Source of the DNA: Coniochaeta sp. PMI_546
Lineage: Eukaryota; Ascomycota; Sordariomycetes; Coniochaetales; Coniochaetaceae
Assembly: GCA_021432605.1 (NCBI GenBank)
Contig: MU271145.1
Location: 2,480,001 to 2,544,000 of the forward strand
Length of the DNA: 64,000 bases
Direction of reading: 5' to 3'
Position 1 is the stretch's first letter; every line of letters starts with the position of its first letter. The translations under genes and the position numbers were made by a program. Of this stretch, positions 38,901 through 50,474 are shown one piece after another. The notes below the pieces were generated by a model. It did not search any database. It was not told the DNA's origin and saw only the letters and a program-made list of their open reading frames with translations.

Positions 38901-39287
38901 TTTCCTCATCTCATTGCTTCCTGCTTGTCTATACCTCGTAACTAACATCAGGCAGGTCCCCGTTGCTTCGACCGAATGAAGCAGGCTATGGAAGACTTTG
39001 TTGACAAAAACCGCCAGGAGATCTTGACCAATTCGCTGGAGGCTGTGGGAAATCTGCTGGTCAAGATATGCTCGTCCTTTGAGAAAAAAATGAGGAAGCA
39101 CGCTGAGGAGGTCATACTTAAGATTAAGGAGGACTATCAGATGGCCATGCTCGGCCGTGAGATCGTCCTGTCGGGCACCGATGCTTCACCGTCTCTCCAC
39201 GCTGTGCAACAGAAGGTCTATGACATACTGCTCAAGGTGGACGGCCAGTTTTCGGATGTGCTTCGCGCCGCAGATGCCGTTCGGTGA
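35995..39287 (+). CDS. SLIP-GC-like large (dynamin-type) GTPase, 4 exons
   Basis: Exons 35995-38339, 38394-38440, 38499-38837 and 38956-39287 give 1020 residues; introns have CTAAT or CTAAC branch sites and short lengths (54-118 bp). After a disordered N-terminus of about 100 residues comes a GTPase domain: Walker A GILGNTGAGKSTLINALLDE (about residues 160-180), the G3 motif VLVDLPGVQDSNAARS (about 350) and a G4-like CSKTDEIS (about 418). An acidic/basic coiled coil with an SKKRKHGE nuclear-type signal follows (about 435-600), then an alpha-helical C-terminus, as in dynamin-like proteins. Fungal relatives are usually named nuclear GTPase SLIP-GC after the vertebrate germinal-centre protein. 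The function in fungi is unknown. ATG 35995 is the first in frame. The extreme C-terminus is the least certain part. Confidence 0.85.
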
Positions 39288-40338
39288 GGATTTGACCGTC
39301 CTTCTTGACGAGTGTAAGCAGGCGGTCTCTCACCTCGAGCAGACTACAATTTCGCGATGTCTACGCACCCGGCTAGATGCGATGATTTTTACTCTCTACT
39401 CGCGCCGATCAGAGTGAGCGGAGACGCTATCTTCATATTCGGTTGCAAAAGCGATGATTTACTATTTTGCGAGAGCTCTGGGAGCATGTTATGATGCGAC
39501 CAGCGCAGATTTGCAATTGCAGTGACGGAAGATCAGGGTGTTCCAACTTTAGACAACATATTCAGCGTGCTTCAGGACCGCACTTTGTGCAAGGCAAGTA
39601 CCTAGAATATGGACCTAACTCTCTAGACAGGAACAAATAAATGATTTCGTCCTTTAGTCGTCGGAGTAGTAGTATAATGGTCGTCTGGTCATGCGGTGCG
39701 TTAATTGTGTGTGGTCATCGTCTCGTCCGCGAGGCTATTAGTTCTGCTGTCTGCCACCTATCCATCTACTTCGTGTTCTGTGCTTATCGTATCTGTCCCC
39801 TATCGCTCGGAGAATATACGCAGTACACGCCTTATGACGGACTTCTTACCGGGTATTTGTGACGACAGTTGACCCCCATGCAAAATTGTCCCCTTTACCC
39901 GACACCATGGTAATGCCGTGGCCGGCCCCGGGCAGTGTGGTCATAATTCGTCTCTAACCCCGACAAGTTTGACTCTAAGAACGGAGCATTTTGACGGCGC
40001 TGCTGCCGACATTTCCGCCCAGCTCCCCGAAGCCAAGCCGGCCGTCCAATGGGGCTCTCTTGGTTAAACATCGAGTCCCCTCCCCCGCATCAAGCAGTGG
40101 CAAGCGTCAGTCCGCAACCGGATTTAGGAGGCAGCGAGCGTCTGCCTTGTCGGGTCTCTTGTCCATGGAGTCACGGGGACTGGCTGTACCCAGTGGTTGG
40201 GTTCGTATAAAGTGAAACAGAGTGACTCAAGATGCCTTCGAGTGGAATTTGTTCTGCCATAATTGTGATCGTCAAGTTGTTAGCCTGACTGGTTCCGGTC
40301 TTAGCTTATACTATCTTTACCAAGGAACTGCAGCAACA
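39288..40338. other. Intergenic region
   Basis: Between the GTPase gene and the dioxygenase-SCA7 gene. It carries short frames only, and a tRNA-like A-box near 39666 that lacks a B-box. Expected content is a 3' untranslated region and a promoter. Confidence 0.55.
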
Positions 40339-41556
40339 ATGGGCTCTACATCAGTCCTCACACCAGAGGAAAAGGAGCACTTCCTCGCCCATGGCTGGCT
40401 GAAGTAACACGCCCCAGACCTACATCGCCATGGATGCACTACGACTAATCACCATCACAGGATTCCCGGTGCCTTTACCCCCGAGCAGGCCGAAACCATC
40501 ACCAAAAATGTCTGGACACGGCTCGGCATGTCGCCGACAGACAAGAGCACCTGGAACCAGGTGCGCGTCAACATGCCGCACCACAGCGAGTTCGACGCGT
40601 CCGAGTTCGCGCCCCGGGCGTGGCAGGCCATATGCGAGCTGTGCGGCGGCGAGGAGCGCATCAACCCGGCGACCAAGATGTGGAAGGACTCGCTGATCGT
40701 CAACCTCGGCAGCGCCGAGCGCGAGGGGAAGCCGGTGCCGCCGCAGGACCTCGACGGGTGGCACGTCGACGGCGATTTCTTCGTCCACTACCTCGATAGC
40801 CCGGAGCAGGGGCTGCTGGTCATCCCGCTGTTTACGGACATCCTACCTAACGGCGGCGGCACGATGATCTGCCCTGAGGCTATTCCCAAGGTGGCAAAGC
40901 ATCTTTACGATCACCCCGAGGGAGTGTCGCCGCGGATGACGCCGAGGGGTCAGCCGGGATTTAAGCAAGAGAAGAATCTCGACTGGTTCAACGCGTTGGC
41001 CAAGGAGTCGACACACTTTGTCGAGGCTCACGGCAAGACTGGTGATGTGTTCCTGCTGCATCCTCTGATGCTGCACTCGGCCTCGAGCAATGCCCTGCGG
41101 AACGTACGGATCATCACCAACCCACCTATCAGTCTGAAAGAGCCGCACGTGTTCAACCGAGAGGATGGGAATTACAGCCTTGTCGAACTTGCCACCTTGA
41201 GGGCACTGGGCAAGGAGAAGCTAGACGACTGGAAGATCGCTGCTCCTCGGGAGGGCGTCGTTCCCGAGAGGCTCCGCGTACAGGAGAGGATGAAGCAGGA
41301 GGAGCTCAGGAGGCTGGCGGAGCTGCGGGCAGCAGCTATCGATGTCGAGCGGCAATGCGGTGTCATACTGCCCAACGGACAACCCTGCTCCCGCTCGTTG
41401 ACATGCAAGAACCACTCTATGGGGGCGAAGCGCGGAGTCCCGGGACGATCAGCACCATTCGACCAGCTTCTGGCGTCATACCAGGAGAAGAACCAGGAAA
41501 TGACGAAGAAAGCTGAGGCTGATGTTTCCTCGAAGGAGGTCTCTGCCTCGGCTTGA
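40339..41556 (+). CDS. PhyH-like Fe/2OG dioxygenase fused to a SCA7 zinc domain
   Basis: Exons 40339-40403 and 40461-41556 (57 bp intron, GTAACA donor, ACTAATC branch, CACAG acceptor) encode 386 residues. Residues about 8-245 look like a phytanoyl-CoA dioxygenase-type fold: [10 protein letters not shown] supplies the H123-x-D125 metal pair, [18 protein letters not shown] the distal His (probably H227) and the Arg for 2-oxoglutarate. A helical linker (about 285-315) leads to a SCA7 domain, residues 318-363: [20 protein letters not shown] then [19 protein letters not shown], with zinc ligands C321, C331, C337 and H340. SCA7 is known from ataxin-7 and Sgf73, where it anchors the SAGA deubiquitinase module and contacts nucleosomes. 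Both parts lie in one continuous exon, so the fusion is not a splicing artefact. Substrate and partner are unknown. Confidence 0.88.
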
Positions 41557-41974
41557 TATGCGAAGGAAGTGATCGGGGAGACTGGATAGGCTGGATGTCA
41601 AGAGCACATATCTAGGTAGTTTAATACATAGAAGGTAGGAAGTACGAGTGTTGCTTGGAGTTGAATGAAATGGAGGCGAGTTGCAGCTAATGAGCAACCC
41701 ATAAATAATATATATCCATAAGATAATGGTTGCATCTGAAGATCAACCCCCAAAAAAGCTTAATCCTTGTTAAGTGTGTCACCGTGCAGGTCTTTAATAA
41801 ACGCTTTGGCTTTAATGACTCCATAAACTCTCGCTAATCTTTCGAACCTCCATTCTCCGATCTGGGCAACACCACGGCTAAAGCCAGAAGTTACCTCAAA
41901 GAGATCCGACCGGGCCAATATTCCCAACAGTTATCTCAACCTTCACGGCTGAAGCGAAATACCCCGCTAGCAGA
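41557..41974. other. Short intergenic region
   Basis: 418 bp between two tandem plus-strand genes; AT-rich around 41690-41730, presumably the 3' end of the dioxygenase gene, followed by the WDR70 promoter. Nothing else seen. Confidence 0.55.
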
Positions 41975-43705
41975 ATGGCCGACGGCGACGATGATTACGA
42001 GGTCGAAGAGCTCGCTCTACCGGAAGATGATCCTATGAGGAAGTTCCTACCAACATCCTTCGGCAAACAGAAGAGGGAAGCTAATATCGCCGCTCAAATC
42101 GAGCAGACCAAAAGAACTGCCGACAAGCCCGCGACGACAGCCAAAGCGAAGCCACAAGATAGAGAGAGCGACAGCGACGACGATGACTCGGACGACTCCA
42201 GCGACGACGATGACGAAGACGAGTACCCTGTATCACACGAGCTCGTGCTCAAGACCCACGAGCGCGCTGTCACGTCTGTATCGCTCGACCCAGCTGGAGG
42301 CAGGTTGATCAGTGGCTCCCTTGACTGCAACGTCAATCTACACGACTTTGCGTCCATGACGCCGACGACCCTCCGCGCCTTCAGAAGTGTCGATCCGTGG
42401 GAAACAAAGGCGTCGGCTGCCTCGTCAGAGTCGCACCCCATACACCATGTCCAGTTCAGCCACCTTTCCGGTAGCGTCTTCCTCTGCGTCACCGCCCACC
42501 CACAAGCCAAGATCATGTCGAGAGATGGCGATACCGTCACCGAGTTCGTGAAGGGCGATATGTATCTGCGCGACATGCATAACACCAAGGGTCATGTGGG
42601 GGAGGTGGCAACGGGTACTTGGCATCCGACCGACCCAAACTTGTGCGTGACGGCTGGCTCGGACAGCACCCTACGGATATGGGATATCAACTATAAACGG
42701 AGCCAGAAAGATATCATTGTCTTCAAGTCCAAAAGTCCTGGTACTGCGGGCCGGTCCAGGATGACGGCAGTGGCTTGGGGTGCTGCTGCGCAAGGCGGAA
42801 GCAATGTCCTCGTTGCTGCCGCTCTGGACGGCTCGTTGGTCATGTACAGCGGCAATGCGCCATTCCACCGTCCAACAGCAGAAGTCAACAAGGCACACAA
42901 ACCGGATACATGGACGGGTGGCATCGACATCAGTTCCGATGGTCGGATGGTTGTCACCCGGGGAGGGGATGGCTTGATCAAGCTCTGGGACACTCGCAAG
43001 TTCAAAGAGCCCCTCGTTACGGTTGAGCATGCGTCGACATCGGACAGATACCCCATGACCAACATCAAATACTCTCCAACATCTACCAGCATTATTACGG
43101 GGTCGGCAACCGGCCATCTGCACATTTTGAATCCGGGCAACCTGCAACCAGAGCATGTCACTCCCATTACACCCGGGGCGCCGCTCATTGTGGTCGACTG
43201 GCATCCCAAGCTCAACCAAATCATCACAGGCTCGGCCAACTCCGAGATACACGTGCTGTACAACCCTACCATGTCTACAAGAGGTGCCGTCGAGGTCATG
43301 TCCAAGGCGCCGAAGAAGCGGCACATCGACGACGACCCCGCCCTTACCATGGATCAGACCTTGGGTATGTCCGGCGACTCTATTGTGGTGCCGGGCAGCC
43401 AATTGCATGGTAACAGGAAGGGAGGCGTGACGGCATCAGGGAAGTCAAGAGACCCGATGAGACCGCAGGTGCAGCAGATCACGCCGTTTATGAGGAGTCA
43501 GCCTGACGAGAAGCACATTTCGGAGAACATCCCGCTAAGTCGCATGCTCCATGAGGATCCGAGGGAGGCCTTGCTGAAATATGCCGATGTCGCCAAGAAG
43601 GACCCCTTGTTCACGAATGCGTGGAAGTCGACTCAGCCGGTGACGCAGTATGCCGAGTTGAGTGACGAGGAGGAAGGGCCTGATAAGAAGAAGGTAAAGC
43701 GTTGA
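41975..43705 (+). CDS. wdr70: WDR70 homologue (WD40 repeat protein)
   Basis: Single exon, 576 residues. The N-terminus MADGDDDYEVEELALPEDDP and the FLPTSFGKQ segment are typical of the WDR70/gastrulation-defective-1 family, followed by a Ser/Asp-rich acidic stretch (about residues 60-90). A WD40 propeller spans about residues 85-440, with repeats such as SGSLDCNVNLHDF, TAGSDSTLRIWDI and TRGGDGLIKLWDT. The C-terminus carries APKKRHIDDDPALTMDQTLG and a DPREALLKYADVAKKDPLF block also seen in orthologues, ending with a basic KKKVKR. WDR70 proteins act in the nucleus and have been linked to histone H2B ubiquitination and DNA end resection in fission yeast and human cells. No oddities seen. Confidence 0.93.
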   Translation: MADGDDDYEVEELALPEDDPMRKFLPTSFGKQKREANIAAQIEQTKRTADKPATTAKAKPQDRESDSDDDDSDDSSDDDDEDEYPVSHELVLKTHERAVTSVSLDPAGGRLISGSLDCNVNLHDFASMTPTTLRAFRSVDPWETKASAASSESHPIHHVQFSHLSGSVFLCVTAHPQAKIMSRDGDTVTEFVKGDMYLRDMHNTKGHVGEVATGTWHPTDPNLCVTAGSDSTLRIWDINYKRSQKDIIVFKSKSPGTAGRSRMTAVAWGAAAQGGSNVLVAAALDGSLVMYSGNAPFHRPTAEVNKAHKPDTWTGGIDISSDGRMVVTRGGDGLIKLWDTRKFKEPLVTVEHASTSDRYPMTNIKYSPTSTSIITGSATGHLHILNPGNLQPEHVTPITPGAPLIVVDWHPKLNQIITGSANSEIHVLYNPTMSTRGAVEVMSKAPKKRHIDDDPALTMDQTLGMSGDSIVVPGSQLHGNRKGGVTASGKSRDPMRPQVQQITPFMRSQPDEKHISENIPLSRMLHEDPREALLKYADVAKKDPLFTNAWKSTQPVTQYAELSDEEEGPDKKKVKR

Positions 43706-44884
43706 GGCTATTTGTGAATTTTGTGAGTTCTTGTGTAACAGAGCTGCCCCCTCAGGACGATGTCAGCGATCATCAAAAAATAAATATCAAAACAGTCTAG
43801 TTGAGAGACAACAATACTAGAACCTGGCCATCGCCGGTATAACGTACCTACCGTGTAAGGTACCTCATGCAAGGTACCGAAGGTTTTCTCTGCAGCTTGC
43901 CAGCTGGCAATAGCTGTCGAGTACGACTCGCACCTTCTCCGCCTTAGGCAGAAGCTGAAAAGGCAAAAAGAGTGGAGCAAAGCGGGGCTTTTGATTAGCT
44001 CACAGTGGGCCGTGCTGAGATGTGCTGTGGCGGGCCAGAATCCATACCAGCTGCCCACTCAAGGCAACCTAGCGAAGGGGCAGAATCTCTTCACCTCTTG
44101 ACGTTCTCCCATCAAATCCAAAGGGCGACCGCGCGCATCAAAAAAATCGCCAAACCCCATCCGCGACCATCGATAACCATCTCGAAAAGGCTGACAAACT
44201 TTTGGACACGCGATTTTCTCGCGCTTCCCACCCGGCGAACGGCATCCACGCGCCACCACAGCCTTGCAACCACGGGTTTTTACTCTTTGCTGAGTTGAGG
44301 CCAACCACAACTCGGACTTTCGCTGTGTGTCTCTCTCTCCCTTGTCCGTTACTGTTACTGGCAACTGCACCGCACAGCACTACCACCACCACCACCACCC
44401 CGAGGCACTGCAACTCCCAGCACGACCCCACATAAAATAACGACACACGTCTCTTGTCCGCGCCCGGCTGAACACGCCGTAAGCTACCCTTCCGGTCATC
44501 GACCACGAACTCTGTTCCACCGACGACGCGACTTTTTCCCATCCGTTGACCCCCCGAGCCACCGGCTCCGCATCGCGACACACAACAACCTTAACCTCTA
44601 ACCTGCGTCCCGACTTATCATTTCGTCCGCGGTCAATCGGCTGTCCACCCTCCCCCCTTGTGTCCGGATTCGCGATCCATTTCATCACAATCCATCCTGT
44701 CTCGCGTCGTCCTAGTTGACATTCATTCTTTTGGCGACATTCGCGAGCTGCCCTTTCTGTTTCTCCCGTCGGTTGATCCGTCAGTCATCACTACGACACA
44801 TTGATACTGGACATGCGCCAATAACTAAGATTATCTTGTGACACGACCTATCCCCGGGGAACATTGTCAAACATTTCGGTCATC
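43706..44884. other. Long 5' region of the SNF2-type gene
   Basis: 1.2 kb between two plus-strand genes. Two GGTACC palindromes lie 14 bp apart at 43859 and 43873. From about 44100 the plus strand becomes pyrimidine-rich with an (ACC)6 run, which looks like a long mRNA leader for the remodelling ATPase. No gene found. Confidence 0.55.
44382..44399 (+). repeat. (ACC)6 microsatellite
   Basis: Six perfect ACC units in the probable 5' leader of the SNF2-type gene. Simple sequence with no evident function. Confidence 0.8.
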
Positions 44885-47800
44885 ATGGCTAGTGTCCAGA
44901 TGCCCCAGGCTGTGCAGCCGCCCAGCTCGGCTATTCCTGTCGGACTGACCAGGCATCAGATCGAGGAAACCATACAGGTGTGTACTACCCCTTGCCGTCA
45001 CCCAAGCCCTATGTCCCTAGAGACGATATCCCAACCATCCCATCTATCCACCTGCGCGACAGCTATTTATCCTACATGTCTTTGCGTGCTAACATATATG
45101 ACAGAAATTCAACCAGATGAGGCAGCAAGGCGTGCCGCCCACGGACCCAGATTACATGAGGACGCAGCAACTGCTTGTCAGCTTGCAACAACAGCAGAAG
45201 CTTCGTAATCAGCAACAGATGCAGCAGCAACAGCTTGCGCGACAACACGCACAACAACAGGCCCAGCAACAGTCCATGGCCCACAGCGGTGCTAATGGAA
45301 TGGTCAATGGTGGACAGCAAGGCTATCCCTCTCAACAGGCTCCGACACCTCCAAGCCAAACTCCCACATCAGCAGGACTTGGCGCCTCCGCTCTGCCGGC
45401 AGCCTCAGCCCCTGGTGCGCCCTCGACAACGACTGCTGAGTCCACTCCAACCAGCGCCAACTCGACATTCCTACCGCAACAACTGGCTCTGCTGAGAAAT
45501 CAGATCTCTGCCTTCAAGTTGCTCGGCAAGAATGTTGGTGTTCCTCTCCAGATGCAGCAGGCATTATTTGCCCACAGAGCGCGCCGGGAAGCGTCGTCAG
45601 CCGAACAGATTCCGCAGCCCTCGTCGACGCCGGCAGCCCAGAAGGGAACACCCAAAGACACACAACACCTCGTCGATGGCGCTGATGCTGAGACTGCCGA
45701 AGACGCGTCTGTCCCAGCTAGGAAGTTCCATACGTTCAAGACTGTCAAGTCGCCATACGAGGCTGGCCAGATCCGCTCGAGTATCAACTACTTCGAGCAT
45801 GCGCGGAGGAAAAACCGGCTCATGCTCCCTGGCGTTTTCCCGACAGGAATAGACTTTGAGCATCTCCGAGCGGAGAGGGAACGTGCCGTCTTCAATCGGA
45901 TGAGCGCTAGATATGCTGAACTCAAATCGCTGCCAGGCAACCTCGCGTATTGGGATACCAAGAACGACGATGTTATCCCCGATGACACACTCAAAAGAAA
46001 GGCGATCATTGAGATGAAATCTTTGGCTCTCTATTCCAAACAGCGCGCACTCAGGGACAAGATTGGACGGCAGATGATGCACTACGACAATCTCGCAATG
46101 ACCACCAACCGAAGTGTGTACCGGCGGATGAAGAAGCAGACGGTCCGGGAGGCGCGTATCACGGAGAAACTTGAGAAGGAGCAGCGTGACGCGAGGAAGA
46201 ACCGCGAGCGGAAGAAGCATATCGACTTCATCCAGGCCGTGCAGACCCACAGGATGGAGATGCAGACCTCCGCACAGACGCAGAGAAATAAGACGCAGAA
46301 GCTCGGGCGACTCATGTACCAGCAGCACTTCAACATCGAGAAGGAAGAGCAGAAGAGGGTCGAGAGGACTGCCAAGCAACGTCTCCAAGCTCTTAAGGCC
46401 AACGACGAAGAGGCCTATCTCAAGCTTCTCGACCAGGCCAAAGATACCCGTATCACACATCTCCTTCGCCAGACCGATGGATTCTTGCACCAACTTGCCG
46501 CATCGGTTAAGGCCCAGCAGCGACAGGCTACGGAACGCTATGCAGACGGCGGTATGGAGGAACCCGAAGAGGAAAGCGAGGTGGACGAGGAAGATGAGGA
46601 TAGCAGCCGCAAGATCGACTACTATGCCGTGGCACATCGCGTCAAAGAAGAAGTCACGAAACAGGCAGACATGCTCGTCGGTGGCACCCTCAAGGAGTAC
46701 CAGATCAAGGGTCTCCAGTGGATGTTGTCGTTGTACAACAACAACCTCAACGGTATCCTGGCAGACGAAATGGGTCTCGGAAAGACGATCCAGACAATCA
46801 GCCTGATCACCTACCTCATCGAAAAGAAGCAGCAAAACGGACCATATCTGGTCATCGTACCCCTCAGTACGTTGACAAACTGGAACTTGGAGTTCGACAA
46901 GTGGGCGCCGGGCATCACGAAGGTGGTGTACAAGGGCCCGCCGAACACACGGAAAATGCAGCAGGAGAAGATCCGGCAGGGCAGGTTTCAGGTGCTGCTT
47001 ACCACCTACGAATACATCATCAAGGATCGACCGATTCTCAGCAAGATCAAATGGTTCCACATGATTGTCGACGAGGGTCACCGGATGAAGAACGCCAATT
47101 CGAAACTGAGTGCCACTATCTCTCAGTACTACAGCACCCGGTTCCGTCTCATCTTGACCGGTACGCCGTTGCAGAACAACATGTCGGAGCTGTGGGCCAT
47201 GCTCAACTTCGTCCTTCCCAACATCTTCAAGTCGGTCAAGACGTTCGATGAGTGGTTCAACACTCCATTCGCAAATACTGGCGGCCAGGACAGGATGGAG
47301 CTCACTGAAGAAGAGCAGATCCTTGTTATTCGGCGTCTCCATAAGGTGTTGCGTCCATTCCTGCTCCGTCGTCTAAAGAAGGATGTCGAAAAGGACCTGC
47401 CGGACAAGACGGAGAAGGTCATCAAGTGCAAGTTCTCGGCACTGCAATCGCGGCTCTACAAGCAGATGGTCTCCCACCAAAAGATTCTCGTTAACGACGG
47501 CAAAGGTGGTAAGACTGGAGCTCGCGGCCTGAGCAACATGATCATGCAGTTGCGGAAGTTGTGTAATCATCCGTTCGTCTTCGACGTGGTGGAGAATCAG
47601 ATGAACCCGACGAACACCAGCAACGATTTGCTGTGGAGAACGGCTGGCAAGTTCGAGCTGCTGGATCGGATTCTCCCCAAGTACAAGGCGACGGGACATC
47701 GCATCTTGATGTTCTTCCAGATGACGGCCATCATGGACATCATGGAGGATTTTCTCCGGTACCGCGGGATGCAGTACATGCGTCTTGATGGTACGACCAA

Positions 47801-49438
47801 GTCGGAAGACCGGTCCGAGTTGCTTCGCGATTTCAACCGTCCGGACTCACCTTACTTTATCTTCTTGCTGTCGACCCGTGCTGGTGGTCTTGGCTTGAAC
47901 TTGCAGACTGCCGACACTGTCATCATATACGACTCGGATTGGAATCCTCACCAGGATTTGCAGGCCCAGGATCGTGCCCATCGTATCGGTCAGAAGAACG
48001 AAGTGCGCATTCTCCGACTCATCAGCTCCTCGTCCGTCGAGGAGAAGATTCTGGAGCGAGCCAGATTCAAGCTGGACATGGACGGCAAGGTCATCCAGGC
48101 TGGTCGCTTCGACAACAAGTCGTCCGAGACGGACCGTGATGCCATGCTGCGCACTCTCCTCGAGACGGCCGACATGGCGGAAACCCAGGAGCAGGAAGAG
48201 ATGGACGACGAAGAACTCAACATGATCCTGGCACGCAATGACGAGGAACTCCAGACGTTCGCGGAACTGGACAAGCAGCGGTACAAGGATCCCGTCTATG
48301 GCACAGAACCCGGATGCAAGGGTGTGCCGCGGCTCATGGCCGAGAGTGAGCTACCGGAGATCTATCTCTCGGATGGCAATCCTGTCGAAGAGGAGGAAGA
48401 AGTCATACTCGGACGTGGTGCTCGCGAGCGTAATAAGGTCCGCTACGACGACGGCCTCACCGAGGAGCAATGGCTCATGGCTGTCGACGATGACGAAGAT
48501 TCGCCAGAAGCCGCCGCTGCTCGGAAGGCGGCCCGCAAAGAGCGACGCGAGCAGAACCGGCTCAAGAGGATGGCCGCCGGAGGTTCTGCATCGTTGGAAA
48601 ACTCGCCATCAGCCAGCCGCGCTAGTACCGAGGAGGTTGAGACGCCAGTCAAGCCTAAACGCGGCCGGAAACCGGGCAGCAAGAACATCGAGAAGCGCAA
48701 AGCCGAAGAGGGCGAGGACGAGCCGCCGGCGAAAAAGAGGCGCGGACCGCAAGGGCGCCCGAAGGCTGTTCACGCCAACGGGACCGGCATGCCGCCCGAG
48801 GTACGGAATGCTCTGGACAAGAGCATGCGCAGGCTCTACGATGGCCTCATGACTTTGGCGGTGGACGATCCGGAGCCGGAGAATGAGGATGACAAAGATG
48901 ACGACGACGACGAGCCGCCAAAGCGCCTCATTATTGGACCGTTCATCAAGCTTCCCTCGAAACGCGACTATGGCGACTACTACATCCTCATCCAGAACCC
49001 GATATGCATGAAAGACATCGAGAAGAAGATGAAGAAGGGCGAGTACAGGAAGCTGAGCGACCTGCGGAGGGACGTCCAGCTGCTGGTCAACAATTGCAGG
49101 ACGTACAACGAGGACGGTAGCATGCTCTACACCGATGCTAATACCATGGAGGTTAGTGCCAGCTGATACTAAATTCTGAGCTAGTGAACTGATTGCTGAC
49201 ATTTGGTTTTCAGAGCTTCTTCAATCAACAATACGAGAAAGAGCTCAGTGAGCATCCGGAGCTGGCCGAGCTAGAGGACGAGTCGGCGACCAAGAACACG
49301 TCGGCCGCTCCCTCTACCGTTGCTGGCACACCTCAGCCCACGTCAAACGGTCCGACCAGGATCAAGCTGGTGTCGAACTCCAACGGCGCAAGCCAGGTGA
49401 ATGGAGGGAGCAGTGGTGTCCAGAGCGACGAAGATTAG
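44885..49438 (+). CDS. SNF2: SNF2/STH1-type chromatin remodelling ATPase, 3 exons
   Basis: Exons 44885-44977, 45105-49151 and 49214-49438 give 1454 residues; both junctions are phase 0 and the 3' one joins E to SFFNQQYEKEL. This is the catalytic subunit of a SWI/SNF or RSC complex, which slides or evicts nucleosomes using ATP. Order of parts: a QLQ motif interrupted by intron 1 (LTRHQIEETIQ/KFNQMRQQG), Gln-rich segments, an HSA region (about residues 340-420), the helicase core with DEMGLGKTIQ (about 583) and DEGHRMKN (about 687), LILTGTPLQNN and RAHRIGQ, an acidic SnAC-like segment, an AT-hook-like KPKRGRKPG (about 1214), and a C-terminal bromodomain (about 1300-1400) with the acetyl-lysine Asn in NNCRTYNEDGS. 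Length is nearer to Sth1 than to Snf2; which paralogue it is cannot be settled here. Confidence 0.95.
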
Positions 49439-50115
49439 CGGTCTTCGAAGCGAAGAAAAATCAAGTAGAGTTGGCTGAGTGGAAATCGTGCTGAAGAACA
49501 ATGGCGGCTCCATTTTTGCCGCCTGGCGCACTTGGCGTTGAAGACACACGGAGTTGGTCTATTGTCGCGGGTATATGCGTTCTTCTCGCCTTTTGATTCT
49601 GTCTGGGAAGTGAGGAGACACAGCCAGGCCGCTCCTCGCTGGGAAGAGTAAATGAAGAGCATGGAATTGTTGTCTTTTGACGGGGCGTCTTTCAAGGTTT
49701 CGACGCGGAATGGTTGGGACGGGAGGCAAGGAGAAACGAGAGATCAGGGCCTTGCTTGTACGAAGTGACTTTCTTGGTCTCTGTGCGCTTTTCCAGAGGC
49801 TCGCTGTGACTGGTTGTGGCCTCATCATCATTCGCCATTGCTTCATGTGGATTGATAGCTTGCCATTCGAGGTCTGTCTACCTAGTGTCTAGATTATTTG
49901 TACTGTAATACACATCATCCAGTTGTCCAACCTGTTTATCTTCGCAGATACATAGTATAGTACACATGCATTCGCCTGGAGTGCCACCCTTCAAATCAAC
50001 CACATCATTGCCATCCATGTCTTGGAAAGTCTCTGAGCCAATTCGTCAACTCCATCCCCACAGCCACATCTGGTGTTCAGCCAAAGGTTCAAGTTCAGCT
50101 AGGAGCAAAAGGGAA
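49439..50115. other. Intergenic region
   Basis: 3' untranslated and spacer sequence after the SNF2-type gene up to the tRNA. No further signal recognised. Confidence 0.55.
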
Positions 50116-50207
50116 TGACCAACCCCGGGATCGAACCGGGGACCTTGTCGGAGAATTGTACACACTTTCATGTGAACGACACGTGATAACCACTACACCA
50201 GTCGGCC
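50116..50207 (-). tRNA. tRNA-Val(CAC) with a 19-nt intron
   Basis: On the minus strand the sequence folds as a tRNA: acceptor stem GGCCGAC pairs with GTTGGTC (two G-U pairs), D-arm GTGTAGTGGTTATCAC, anticodon stem TGTCG/CGACA, loop TTCACAC with anticodon CAC, variable loop AGGTC, T-arm CCCGG-TTCGATC-CCGGG and discriminator A. The 73-nt mature form is interrupted after position 37 by a 19-nt intron at 50152-50170, the canonical place. The anticodon reads GUG valine codons, common in this GC-rich genome. A- and B-box promoter elements are intact. Confidence 0.93.
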
Positions 50208-50474
50208 AGTGAGTGTCGAAGGAGGACTGTTGCGCCCACTATCTGGGCTCCGTCCGCCCCTCCTGCGGGACCCTGGAGCTCAGGGGCTGGAACTTTATAG
50301 CACAATTAGCGGGGCCGCTATATCCTGCGCCTCAACTCCTACGAAGCTCAGCTCAGTAAGGAAACATTACTGCTGCCCGCCGTATTCTTCGATAACGATT
50401 CACGTCATCGACTGCACTCGCCATCAACCGAAATACCGTTACACCTGCTATACATCAATCCGACATCCTGACCC

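Noticed and set aside
39288-39417. Possible further exon of the SLIP-GC-like GTPase in another frame
   Set aside because: The only splice option gives an intron of under 40 nt and a product without clear similarity; the TGA at 39285-39287 was kept as the end.
39660-39735. tRNA-like A-box (TAGTATAATGG)
   Set aside because: No GGTTCGA-type B-box or pairing acceptor stem follows, so it is not a tRNA gene.
45597-47342. 581-codon minus-strand open frame
   Set aside because: It is antisense to the SNF2 helicase core; the sense frame is unambiguous and the antisense product has mirror-type composition.
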